This document shows, in pieces, positions 8,972 to 18,300 of a stretch of 60,179 bases of DNA. The stretch covers positions 1-60,179 of IMG/VR virus record IMGVR_UViG_3300043466_001244. The stretch is one strand, 5' to 3'. How positions within the stretch are numbered: the first letter of the stretch is position 1; the number at the start of each line of letters is the position of its first letter. The stretch is from a virus. The position numbers were made by a program, and so were the translations under genes. The notes below the pieces were generated by a model. That model worked only from the letters and a program-made list of their open reading frames with translations, did no database searches and was not told the origin of the DNA.

Positions 8972-9705
8972 CGTGTACTAATCCCGGCCGGTGCTGCAAC
9001 CGCGCGGACTGCACAACCGGAGTGGCCCGGTGCAACTGCAAGGCATGCAGCGGCCTGTCTTGGTCATCAGACAATGATTGCAGGGACGGTGCCTGTTGGC
9101 TGAACGCGGACGGCGTTTACTCCTGCATCCAAACCAACCCATGCGACTGCGTGTACCGGGGCGGTGAATTTGCAGGAGCCGCCACCACTTGCCCAGGAGA
9201 TGGCTCTGGCCCACCACCACCACCCCCTCCCCCTCCGCCGCCGGAAGACCCGGGGCCTATTCAGTCTTACTGCTGCGATAGTCAGAGCGGCATGTGCTAT
9301 CAGGAGAATGCCGGGTTCTGCTCAGACGGGCGGCGGCGGTTCAGGTCGATGGAAGCGTGCGTCAGCAGCTGCAGGGCGAACACCGACCCAGACCCGCCGC
9401 CGGACCCAGATCCGGCGCCCTGCGACCCACCGTGCGGCGCATGCCAGGATTGCGTGGACGGCGTTTGCGTCAATCGATGCGACCCTAGCCAATGTTGCAA
9501 TGGCGAGTGCTGCCCTGGCGCTCAGAAATGCAGTGGCGGCCGGTGCTGTTCTGGTACCTGCGGAGTGTGCGGCTACGAGACATTCCCGTGCCGGTGCAAT
9601 CCCACAGAGACAGGTGGCAACTGTCCCGATGCACCTTGCTGCTGCCCTAGCGGTTTCGCCCCCACGCCCGACTGCGATCTAGGTTGCATATGTATACCCG
9701 ACTAG
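8968..9705 (+). CDS. Extremely Cys-rich protein with a polyproline hinge
   Basis: A 245-residue protein with about 43 cysteines. Residues 1-75 form one Cys cluster (CNCKACSGLSW, NPCDCVY). Residues 82-92 are an unbroken proline run. Residues about 97-135 form a compact six-Cys module ending F-x-SMEACVSSC, which recalls the end of Kunitz-type domains. A second Asp/Pro linker precedes a C-terminal cluster with pairs such as CCNGECCPG and GGRCCSGTC. Cys pairing or metal binding is likely. There is no signal peptide, so it is probably a virion part that oxidises outside the cell. It overlaps the gene before by ATGA. The function is unknown. Confidence 0.7.
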   Translation: MTCTNPGRCCNRADCTTGVARCNCKACSGLSWSSDNDCRDGACWLNADGVYSCIQTNPCDCVYRGGEFAGAATTCPGDGSGPPPPPPPPPPPEDPGPIQSYCCDSQSGMCYQENAGFCSDGRRRFRSMEACVSSCRANTDPDPPPDPDPAPCDPPCGACQDCVDGVCVNRCDPSQCCNGECCPGAQKCSGGRCCSGTCGVCGYETFPCRCNPTETGGNCPDAPCCCPSGFAPTPDCDLGCICIPD

Positions 9706-10304
9706 CTGAAGAGTTAGAATATAAGATTATGGTGGTCGTACGTGGGCTGCGCACTGGCCGACCAGACACGCTGTCTAGTCTTCTTGCGGCACTGCAAATT
9801 CCCGATCAGCGAGAGCAGTGGTGGGCGCGGCGGGAGGAGGCCGTGCAGTGGCTGTTGCAGCATTCCTCTCTAGAGGATCGCAACGCCATTGAGAGCGTGC
9901 TTAATGATTGGGATTTTGGAGATGTCACTGTTTTGGCTGTGGGTAAAGGCCCGCCTGCAGAAAACCGACACATTGTGCCCCAGTGGTTTCTGGATTTGCG
10001 GGCACGCAAAACACCTGTCCGCGTTGACTTTGGCCCAGGCACGGAACTCAAAGCCCTGCTGAAGTACATCGGAATCGTCGCCACCCCCAATTGTTCTTGT
10101 AACGCCCGTGCCGCAGAGATGGATCGCCGGGAAGCGGAAACCCCCGGATGGTGTGCGGAAAACATCGAAACCATCTTGGATTGGCTGAAAGAACAGGCCG
10201 ATGCCAGGGGGCTTCCCTTCGTCCGAATGGGCGCAAAAGTGCTTGTTCGACGGGCAATTTCCAATGCGCGAAAGAAAGCTGCCCAGAAGGACAATAACAA
10301 GTAG
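9690..10304 (+). CDS. Conserved phage protein, unknown function
   Basis: About 204 residues from ATG 9690; an in-frame TTG at 9684 and a later ATG at 9729 are alternatives. The C-terminal half has a distinctive block: GPGTELKALLKYIGI, then P-NCSCNARAAEMDRR, then WCAENIETILDWLKEQA and RRAISNARKKA. The three cysteines could bind a metal. I have an impression of this block in other phages near glycosyltransferase or tail genes, but no known activity. The gene lies inside the tail unit and overlaps the Cys-rich gene by 16 bases. Confidence 0.55.
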   Translation: MYTRLAEELEYKIMVVVRGLRTGRPDTLSSLLAALQIPDQREQWWARREEAVQWLLQHSSLEDRNAIESVLNDWDFGDVTVLAVGKGPPAENRHIVPQWFLDLRARKTPVRVDFGPGTELKALLKYIGIVATPNCSCNARAAEMDRREAETPGWCAENIETILDWLKEQADARGLPFVRMGAKVLVRRAISNARKKAAQKDNNK

Positions 10305-10313
10305 GAGAACGCC

Positions 10314-11654
10314 ATGGCTTCTTTTGGAAACTTTGATAAGACCTGGGGGTCGGTTAATGCCGGCGTGGGGGCGGCGGCGCTCCCAGAGGTCTACAAGACA
10401 CAGCAGGTTCTGGCAGCACAGCCCGCAGCCTTTGCCGATCAGCGGCAGAAGAACTACGGCAATTTCGTCCAGGGACAGAACGGCTACATGCAGGCCCTGG
10501 CTGGCCTTGGCAACTCCTATGCCAGCAACTATGGGGCCTATGCCGCCGGGCTTGGCAATGTCGCCCAGGCGCAGGCTAACGCGCTGAATAACCAGAACGC
10601 CCAGAACGGCTACAACTCCATGGCAGCTGCTGCTCAGCAGGGCGCCATCGGCAACATCGGCTCCGCGGCTCTTGGCGCAGCCGGTTCCGCCACTAGTTCC
10701 GCCATGCAGGCGTGGGCGCAGAACCAAGCCGCTTACAACAAGGCGATGTCGGATCTGGGTGCGGCCAATCAGACCGGCCTGAGTCAGCTGGGCCAGAGCA
10801 GAAACAACGCCATCGGATCTTTGGGGAACTCCTACGCCAAGGCTGGCCTTGGGTTCGGCATCGCCAGTTCGCTCCCCGGCCTGTTCGGTGGTGGTGGCGG
10901 CGGCAGCGGCGGTGGATTCCAGGCCACTGGGCCGGAAGGCTCCTTGGCCTCTGGCACGTATGGGTCTGACGCTCCCGCGGCGCCCCAGACGAATGGTGCT
11001 TTGAGTGGCATGCTGGATCGCACCATGGCCGGGCTGGATTCCGTGCGAGGCGACCTGAACTCCACGGACATTGCCGACCGACTGGATCGCAACTATGCCG
11101 GCGGCGTCAACACGCTTACCGGCCAGCACATGTCCTCGCGCGGCATGCCGTCGCAGATGATGGGCCAAGCGTTGAGCGGGCTCTATGGCATGAATGCACT
11201 GAACCTGGATGCTTCAGAACGGGGCATGCAGGACTACTACGCCAACCAGACCCGCCCGCGCGACCCGCAGAACATCAACGTCACGGACGTTTTGTCTGGC
11301 CTGACCTATGGCTACGGCGACTCCGCGAACCGGCTTGGTGGCGTGCAGGGCCAGATGGGCTCCGGGTGGAACGACGCTAAGTCTGCCTATGGCGACTCCA
11401 ACAGGTTTATCGACAACACCTACAAGACCACCATCGGCAATCTGCCGCAGTGGAAGACGCCGACGCAGAACATGCTTGAGGCTCGCAAGTCCCAGCTGAC
11501 CTCTGGCCTCATGGACTCCATGATGGAGGACCGCATGCCCAACGCGCTGAGTGACTTTCACAAGTCTTATTATGGTTTTGACACGCGCGCGCAGCAGGTT
11601 GCCAAGATGCGTGATGCGCTTGCGTTCGCCAACGGTCAGCTGGGGGTTGCATGA
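10314..11654 (+). CDS. Ala/Asn/Gln-rich candidate ejection protein
   Basis: A 446-residue protein with a good AGGAGA site before ATG 10314. It is rich in Ala, Gly, Asn and Gln, with long helical stretches (residues 20-180), a small hydrophobic block GLGFGIASSLPGLFGGGGGG near residue 185, and a helical C-terminus. This is the composition of internal virion proteins that phages of the P22/T7 type inject ahead of their DNA. It begins a run of seven genes of this character ending at 19098. The assignment is by composition and position. Confidence 0.5.
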   Translation: MASFGNFDKTWGSVNAGVGAAALPEVYKTQQVLAAQPAAFADQRQKNYGNFVQGQNGYMQALAGLGNSYASNYGAYAAGLGNVAQAQANALNNQNAQNGYNSMAAAAQQGAIGNIGSAALGAAGSATSSAMQAWAQNQAAYNKAMSDLGAANQTGLSQLGQSRNNAIGSLGNSYAKAGLGFGIASSLPGLFGGGGGGSGGGFQATGPEGSLASGTYGSDAPAAPQTNGALSGMLDRTMAGLDSVRGDLNSTDIADRLDRNYAGGVNTLTGQHMSSRGMPSQMMGQALSGLYGMNALNLDASERGMQDYYANQTRPRDPQNINVTDVLSGLTYGYGDSANRLGGVQGQMGSGWNDAKSAYGDSNRFIDNTYKTTIGNLPQWKTPTQNMLEARKSQLTSGLMDSMMEDRMPNALSDFHKSYYGFDTRAQQVAKMRDALAFANGQLGVA

Positions 11655-11995
11655 TTACATACAACAGCGGCCTGCAGAATGCGCCGCCGATCACCGAGGC
11701 GCTCCTGTCTTCAGCGAAGACCGACATGCTTCGGAAGTCGCCCTACGCTTACCCCGGTTCGCACCAAGACATTCTTAGTGCGCGTGGCCAGGGGAACATG
11801 GCGCAGCTGCGGCACTCTGCAGAGAAGGCCAACACCGACTACGGCCTTCAGCAGCAGCGGGCGCAGAACGACCTGTCTCTTGCTGGCCTGCAGCAGATGG
11901 CATCTGCCCAACAGCAGCAGAGACAACTGGAAACCTCGCGCGCCGGGGCGGCTATGAATGCCTATAGCGGCTTGCTCTCAGGACTCTTTGGATGA
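11651..11995 (+). CDS. Gln-rich small virion protein
   Basis: A 114-residue protein coupled to the previous gene by ATGA and to the next by ATGA. After about 45 residues it becomes a Gln-rich helix (QQQRAQNDLSLAGLQQMA) and ends YSGLLSGLFG, similar to the end of the next protein (SLLGGLLN). It probably acts with the neighbouring ejection-type proteins. The family is not recognised. Confidence 0.55.
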   Translation: MITYNSGLQNAPPITEALLSSAKTDMLRKSPYAYPGSHQDILSARGQGNMAQLRHSAEKANTDYGLQQQRAQNDLSLAGLQQMASAQQQQRQLETSRAGAAMNAYSGLLSGLFG

Positions 11996-12411
11996 ACCAG
12001 AACAGCGTCACCGTCAACCAGCCGCGCCCTGCCGGATTCACGCCGCAGACCACGCAGTCGGTATTTAACAACAACTACGCCAATGCGATGGCAGCGGGCG
12101 ACCCTCGCTTCAACGTGAAGCAGTATGACCGCGGCGGGATGTCGCGCGGTGGTGGGCAGTGGGGCCAAGCGGGCATTGATGCCTCGCAGAAACTGGCGTC
12201 TGGGATTGCCGAGGCGTACAGCCAAAAGGCCGGCGATGCCACAGCCAACGCAAGCACGCAACTGCAGGGTCAGCAGCAACAGCAGCAGTACGCCCAGCAA
12301 CTCGGCGCGCTTCAGCAACAACAAAACAACGCCAACGCCATGATGGCACTGCAACGACAGCAGCAGCAGATGAGCTTCGTCAATTCGCTTCTTGGAGGCT
12401 TGCTTAACTAA
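11992..12411 (+). CDS. Gln-rich small virion protein
   Basis: A 139-residue protein, about one fifth Gln, with runs of Q at residues 85-92 and 115-120. The N-terminus is extended and polar (RPAGFTPQTTQSVFNNNY); the C-terminus is helical and ends in a short hydrophobic tail. It is translationally coupled on both sides. A minor virion or ejection protein is inferred. Confidence 0.5.
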   Translation: MNQNSVTVNQPRPAGFTPQTTQSVFNNNYANAMAAGDPRFNVKQYDRGGMSRGGGQWGQAGIDASQKLASGIAEAYSQKAGDATANASTQLQGQQQQQQYAQQLGALQQQQNNANAMMALQRQQQQMSFVNSLLGGLLN

Positions 12412-12686
12412 TGGCCCGCATCGACTTTGATCTGGATGACCTGACGCAGGCTGGCCTGAAGAGGCTGGTGAAGCAGCTGCTCGCCGCCAGCGACGAAGAG
12501 GAAAAGAAGATTATCGCCAAGCTGGGCCGCTCCGAAGAGAAGGCTGAGAAGCGTCCGAAGAACGACTTGGCCGACCTGGACGAAGAGATGCACGGCAAGC
12601 CCAACACGCCGCTGGTTGAGGACGATGACGGCCCGCTGGACGGCGAAGAGATGCCCGAGATTCCGAAGAAGAAGGGGAAGAAGTAA
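12411..12686 (+). CDS. Small highly charged protein
   Basis: A 91-residue protein. The N-terminal 35 residues are helical (LTQAGLKRLVKQLLAASDEEEKK), the middle is acidic and the last ten residues are Lys-rich (PKKKGKK). It starts and stops in TAATG overlaps. The charge pattern suits a DNA-contacting or scaffold-like accessory protein, but no family is recognised. Confidence 0.5.
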   Translation: MARIDFDLDDLTQAGLKRLVKQLLAASDEEEKKIIAKLGRSEEKAEKRPKNDLADLDEEMHGKPNTPLVEDDDGPLDGEEMPEIPKKKGKK

Positions 12687-13717
12687 TGCCGAATCCTGCG
12701 CGCTACGCGGATGACGTTGCCGATGGCATTCGACGCCTGCTGTCTAATAGCGGAGTTGTTCTTCCTCCTCCTGGTGCCGCGCGAGCCGCCGCCGAAGTGG
12801 TTATTGACCCGGCCATTGCCGCCCGTGCCGCAAGGCAGGCGGATCCTGACTTCAGCAACGTGCATGTGCTTCCTGACAATGCCATCCCGCTGTCCGACCC
12901 CAGCATGGCCGCTGGGCTTGGCCACGCTGCCCCCGCCGGGCCCGACATGTCTCTTGGCTCCCCGCTGTGGAATCAGATGGATCAGCGGGCCACCGCATAC
13001 GACAACCTCCTGAAGGGGCGCACTGCAAACCTTCGCAACCAGCCGTTCGCCAAGCCCGCCCAGGATGCAATCCAAGAGGCCAATGCCAACTCCTCCAAGA
13101 TGCGTGCTGCCATGGAGGCGTCCGCCCAGCGCGGCGAACTCATGCAGGACGCTGGCCTTATTGGTGCCGGTGTGGCCGGGGCTGGTGCGCTAGGGGCCGG
13201 TGCGCTTGCCCTGTCTAGTTCTAGCGGTACGCCGGAAGCCGCAGCCACTCCACCCAAGGCTGCGCCACCCGCCGCGGCGCCGAAGCCTACTGCCGCGCCC
13301 CCCAAGCCCGCAGGCGACGAGCCGCTGACCTCCACGGAAGGAACGGCAGACCTTGCTAGCGAGGCTCGCCCGGCACCTGCAGTGCAGTCTTCCACCGACC
13401 CGCGCGAGCAGGCTCAAGAACTGATCGCCCAGTTGAATCAGATGCGGCGGCAGGCTGGCGGCGAGGTGCCAGAAGCCAAGCAGATGATGGCGGAGATCAA
13501 CCGGCTGTTGGCTCTCAGCAATCAGAAGCGCAACGCCACGCCTCCGCAGCAGGGGGCCAGCGATCCGCACAGCCAAGCCCAGGCTCTCATCGCTCAGTTG
13601 AACGAGATGCGCCGCAAGGCGGGCGGTGAAGTTCCGCAGGCCCAGCAGATCATGGCTGAAGTGAGACGGCTTCAGGCCATGGGCGACCAGCAACGCAACG
13701 TAGCACAGACCCGATAG
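12686..13717 (+). CDS. Candidate internal virion protein with membrane-like helix and tandem repeat
   Basis: A 343-residue protein. Residues about 150-175 form a Gly/Ala-rich hydrophobic segment (AGLIGAGVAGAGALGAGALA), a likely membrane-inserting helix. A Pro/Ala-rich linker follows. The C-terminus carries two copies of a 46-residue helical repeat at residues 238-283 and 293-338. Membrane-active helices plus coiled repeats are typical of proteins that form the DNA ejection channel. The role is inferred. Confidence 0.5.
   Translation: MPNPARYADDVADGIRRLLSNSGVVLPPPGAARAAAEVVIDPAIAARAARQADPDFSNVHVLPDNAIPLSDPSMAAGLGHAAPAGPDMSLGSPLWNQMDQRATAYDNLLKGRTANLRNQPFAKPAQDAIQEANANSSKMRAAMEASAQRGELMQDAGLIGAGVAGAGALGAGALALSSSSGTPEAAATPPKAAPPAAAPKPTAAPPKPAGDEPLTSTEGTADLASEARPAPAVQSSTDPREQAQELIAQLNQMRRQAGGEVPEAKQMMAEINRLLALSNQKRNATPPQQGASDPHSQAQALIAQLNEMRRKAGGEVPQAQQIMAEVRRLQAMGDQQRNVAQTR
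13397..13700 (+). repeat. Tandem coding repeat, two copies
   Basis: Two in-frame copies about 165 bases apart encode the pattern Q-ELIAQLNQMRR-AGGEVP-A-Q-MAE--RL. Sequence identity between the copies is high at protein level and partial at DNA level, so the duplication is old or diverging. Confidence 0.7.
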
Positions 13718-13725
13718 GAGATGCG

Positions 13726-15369
13726 ATGTCCATTGATCTCAGGCCCAGCACCGTTGATCCGCTTGACGCTTCTGCCACGCCGATCACGCCCGATCCGGTT
13801 GTGAGAACCAGCACCGCCCCGGGGCGTGGCTGGACTGTGCGTGGGAATGTGACTCGCGACGAGATGGTGCGACGGTATGTGGCTGCGGGGCTTTCTCAGC
13901 AAGACGCCGAGCGGTTGGCGGACGAGGAGTTGGCCCGCAGTGGTGACCGTCCGCGTGGCCTGTACGACCAGGACAACACGCCCGAAGGCAACGCCGCATT
14001 GGCGCAGCGCGTGCAAGGCGACAAGCGTGCGAAGGACCGGCAGGCGCGGTTTGAGTCCGACTACAACGAGGCTACTGGCGCGCCGGTGGGGCCCGACATC
14101 GCGCCGCCGGCATTGGCGCCCGACGATATCCCGCTGACGCCAGAGCAGTTGCGCGCCAAGGGCTACAACCCCATGCGAGAGCCGGGAGTCCGCATGCCTG
14201 ACGGTTCTCGCGTTGCACCTCCGCAGCCGTTGTACACCGAGCGCGAAGCCCGCGATTACAACATTCGTACGCCCGTTGGTGACGGCATGTACACGCCGTC
14301 TGGACGAGACAGGGACATGGAGGCCCGAGGCTATCGTCCGGTTACCAATCCCGATGGGACGGTCGCGTATCGGCTTTCGCCCACTGGTGGGGTTGACGGT
14401 CTTCCTGGCGCCCCCGGCCGCGCGGGGCAGCGGCATGACATGGAAGCTCCGATGCTGGATGAAACAGGCAATCGCATCATCGGCCCAGACGGTCAGCCAG
14501 TCGCTAAGTTCAATACAGACGTGTTGCCCGGCCCAATCTCGCAGAACAATGTGGTCTATAAGCAGACCGACTTGGCGAAGCGGCGGCAGGCTGCATACAA
14601 CTCCGAGCGTCAGCTTTACCGCATGGCCGCTGCGGCGAACATGACGCCCGCCGAATTCAGGGCGAAGCACCCGGAGTTGTTCACCGACTTGGAGGTTCCC
14701 GTTGGTCCCGGCCAAACGCAAGGCGCCGGCCAAGGTCAGTTCATCGCCCAGCAGGGTGCCCCTGCCGCGCAGGGGGGCGCGAAGAAGCAGCTGGTGCGCT
14801 CTGGCGTGGGCGCACGCATGGAAGTGCAAGCTGCCCGACAAGCTGATGCGCAGAAGCGCGAAGACTCTTGGCGTTCGCAGATGATGCTGGCCGGTCGCAA
14901 TCCAGCGAAGAACGCCGTCAATGCCTTCAACGCGCTGGGCGATCCAGCGATGAATGACTGGCAGCGTGCCGTCTTGGCCAATGGTCTACGGCCTGACATG
15001 GACAACACCACACCGCTGACCGTTGATGCGATGGGCGCCCAGAACGCCATGCGGCTGCTGAACGGAATTAACCTTGGTGCTGCGGGTGGGCTTGGCGGCC
15101 CTGCTGCCGGCATCGCGGCGGATGCGGCCAAGCAGCAACGGCGCGACCGAGCCAAGACAGAGTTTGATACTTGGCATCAGTCTAACGTGGGCTCGCGGCC
15201 GTACTCGCAGGGCGACCATGACCGAATGGTTAATTACATGATGAACCAATACGGTCTTAGCAAGGCCGAAGCGGAGGCTATTGCGCAGTCGCATGGAAGG
15301 CCGGTCGCCACCACGCCCGCCAAGGCCCCGGATGCCGTAGACGCAATGGAGCCGTCGTACCCCTACTAA
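13726..15369 (+). CDS. Large virion-associated protein, unknown function
   Basis: A 547-residue protein with a clear TAGGAG site before ATG 13726. Near its start is a helical block (TRDEMVRRYVAAGLSQQDAE) and near its end a similar one (LSKAEAEAIAQSHGRP). The middle is extended, Pro/Arg/Asp-rich and probably flexible. No catalytic motif was seen. It stands between two candidate ejection proteins and probably belongs to the same particle component. Confidence 0.5.
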   Translation: MSIDLRPSTVDPLDASATPITPDPVVRTSTAPGRGWTVRGNVTRDEMVRRYVAAGLSQQDAERLADEELARSGDRPRGLYDQDNTPEGNAALAQRVQGDKRAKDRQARFESDYNEATGAPVGPDIAPPALAPDDIPLTPEQLRAKGYNPMREPGVRMPDGSRVAPPQPLYTEREARDYNIRTPVGDGMYTPSGRDRDMEARGYRPVTNPDGTVAYRLSPTGGVDGLPGAPGRAGQRHDMEAPMLDETGNRIIGPDGQPVAKFNTDVLPGPISQNNVVYKQTDLAKRRQAAYNSERQLYRMAAAANMTPAEFRAKHPELFTDLEVPVGPGQTQGAGQGQFIAQQGAPAAQGGAKKQLVRSGVGARMEVQAARQADAQKREDSWRSQMMLAGRNPAKNAVNAFNALGDPAMNDWQRAVLANGLRPDMDNTTPLTVDAMGAQNAMRLLNGINLGAAGGLGGPAAGIAADAAKQQRRDRAKTEFDTWHQSNVGSRPYSQGDHDRMVNYMMNQYGLSKAEAEAIAQSHGRPVATTPAKAPDAVDAMEPSYPY

Positions 15370-15375
15370 CGGCCC

Positions 15376-18300
15376 ATGCCACGCTCCCCACTCTTTGACA
15401 TCTACGATCCCGATGGACTCCTGCAACAGCAGGCCCAGCTGGGACTGCTGCCAGAGGATGACGAAGAGCTTGACCCTCTAGGCATCGCCCCGCTCAGCAG
15501 GCGCAAGCCACAACTCTCCGACCTCATGCCCGAGGAAGAGAAGCGGGGCATGCTTCAGACGCTGGCTTCCGCCGGATCGTCTGGCCTTGCGGGGCTGGGG
15601 TGGTTGCTTGATACGCCCGGCGCCGTGGTTCGCGGCGGCTTGTCTGGCGGTCCAGGCAAAGCCCTGTCCGCTCTGTGGGACACCACAGACGAGCGCGTAG
15701 ACGGCCGTGAGCTTTTGCGACAGTACGGCATGGTTGGCGACCAAGATAATTGGGGAAACTTCGGGGGCGGGCTGGCGGCTGAACTCCTTTTGGATCCGCT
15801 CACGTACGCCTCACTTGGGCTCAATCAGATTGTGGGCAAGGGTGCCAAAACCGCAGCCGGTAACATTGTGCAGAACGCTGGCCTGCTGGATGATTTTGGC
15901 GTGCATGCTCGCAACGTGCTTGGCAAGGGAGAACGCGAAGCGTTGCGTGAAGCTACGGCGCGTTCGGTGTTAGGGTCCGTTCCAGAGGGTGCGGCGCGAG
16001 ATGCGGCCATGCGCGACTTCTTGGGCGCCGGTGGCACCGAGGCCATGATGGATCAGCCTCTCGCCAGAATGAATCGCATCAGCCTCCCGGGCTTCTCGTC
16101 CGACGCCACGGACCTGTACGGCAAGGCTGTGGGCGACTGGGCGGCGAAGGCGGGTGACGCTCTTGGCGAAAGCATGATGACCAACCCATACACGGGTCGC
16201 ATTGCCCGCGGCGTGCAGGCCGCTTTCGACCCATCTGTCATGGGGTTCGTTGACCGCGACAAGCAGTTGGATGCGCAGACGATTATGGCGGCGCGCAAGC
16301 AGCGCGAGCGCGCGGATCGCTTGGCTTTGTCCGGCTTGCAGTACGACGCGAACCAAGCACTCCGGCAGGCTGGCTCGTCACTCAGCGAAACCGACTTGTC
16401 GGATTCCCTGCGTGTCGTTGCGGAAGGCGGCGAGGCGCCAAGCAGTCTCTCGCAGTATTTGGAGTTGCCCGCCGTCCAGACGCTGATGAATTACGTTAGC
16501 GGCTATCGCGACGAGGCTGTTGAGCAGGCCAAGAAACTGGGCTTGCCGCTAGAGGAGTTCCGTTCTCGCACGGGAGGCGACTGGTTCCCGCGTCAGCAGC
16601 TGGCGTTTGACAAGCCGCAACTCCCCCAATGGCCCGAAGGAACCGTACCGCCGGAACGCCTCAAGAGACAACAGACGCGCGGCTCTAAGCCGATAGCGTT
16701 CGATGACAATCTATCGCGCGGGCGAGATGAAGCGTACGACGTGATGGGGCAGACAGACACGCTCAACCGCATGTCCTTGGACGCTGACTTGCAGCAGGCA
16801 CTGCGAGGTGCCAAGAACGAGGATGTCCGCGGCATCTTGGAGCGATGGTTTGCCGACCCGCAGAACAACGCGCCGCCGCGGATGCGTGACGCCTCGCTGG
16901 ATGACTTCATTCAGCGAGAGGACGGGAGCGTTGATTGGTCCCAAGCGTCTGGCCCGAGCAATGACCTGTACGGTTGGATGGATTCCATGGACGAGGAGGG
17001 GAACTATCTCTACAAAGCCCCTCCACTTCCTGCCAACCACCCGCTGAACCAGCAGGCCCAGTCGTTACGCGAACAACTGCAAGCTGTCCCGCACGGCAGT
17101 AACGACCCGAATCTTTTATCATCGTTGCGTGCGCAGCTTAGTGCCGTATCCGAGCAGATCCCGTTGGCTGAACGCGAGGTGTGGAGAGACAAGCTGCACA
17201 CACGGCTGGCCGATTTTGTGCGCGGCATGGATCCGCAACACGCGGCTACCGGCCTGCCTGTCTTTGGGCAGAACTCCTTCAACGAGCTTTCTCGCTACGT
17301 GCTTGGCCGGGGCAGGACCGAAGTCAACGCCCAAGAGATGCTGAAGATCCTGAAGCGACAGGCCGAGAACACGGCAGCTGATGCGGTGACCGGCGGCGTC
17401 AACTACACCGCAGCCGATGCCCTGAAAGCACTCGGCATGACCGGCGAAACCGCCCCCGACGTTCTGCGCGAGACGCTTGGCGTCAACAGCCTGGATGACA
17501 TCAGCTTCAACAAGAAGTACATCGATGACTGGTCGAAGACGCTAGAGCGCGGGCGCACTCCGCCAGAGTTGTCGCCGGCATTGGAAGCGTACGACAACTA
17601 CACCAAGCGTTTTAAGGCACTGGCACTTCTTTGGCCGTCGCGGTACTCGCGCGATGCGTATTCTGGCGCGTTCTCTGCCGCCACCAAAAAGGCGTTCAGC
17701 CTATCCGACTGGCTGACTGGCACCCAGATCAACAACGGCGACTACGCTGGCCTGCTTCGCAAGATCAAAGACCTTCCCCGCTACCGCGATCTGCCGACCG
17801 ACGATGCCAAGCTGCGGCAGTATCTGGTCGAACAGGGTGCAGAAGGACTTGGCACCTCCACGGCGAACGACGAACTTCTGTCCGGTGCGGGCAACGCCGG
17901 GCTGCGAGGCATGTATCCGGGCGCCGTCGCCCCAGACACCGAATCGCTACTGGATCGCGCCAAGCGTGCGACTTGGAGAGACTGGCTGAATCCGTTCTCC
18001 ATCTCAACGGCCAGCGGCAACACCAATCCCATCCTTGAGGCCGGCGATCGGGCGGCTCAGTTCACTGACGCTGGCAATCGTCATGGCTCATACCTGACGC
18101 TCATCCGCAAAGGCTACGCCCCAAACGAAGCTGCACGCATCGCCAACCTGACCCAGGTGGACTACCGCCCCGAGGCTTTTACGAACTTTGAGCGCGACGT
18201 TCTGAAGCGCGCGTTTCCGTTCTATTCATACACCAAGGGTATCACGCCGCTCATTGCGGACCAGCTTGCCACCAATCCAGCCGGGATGATGGGGCAGTCA

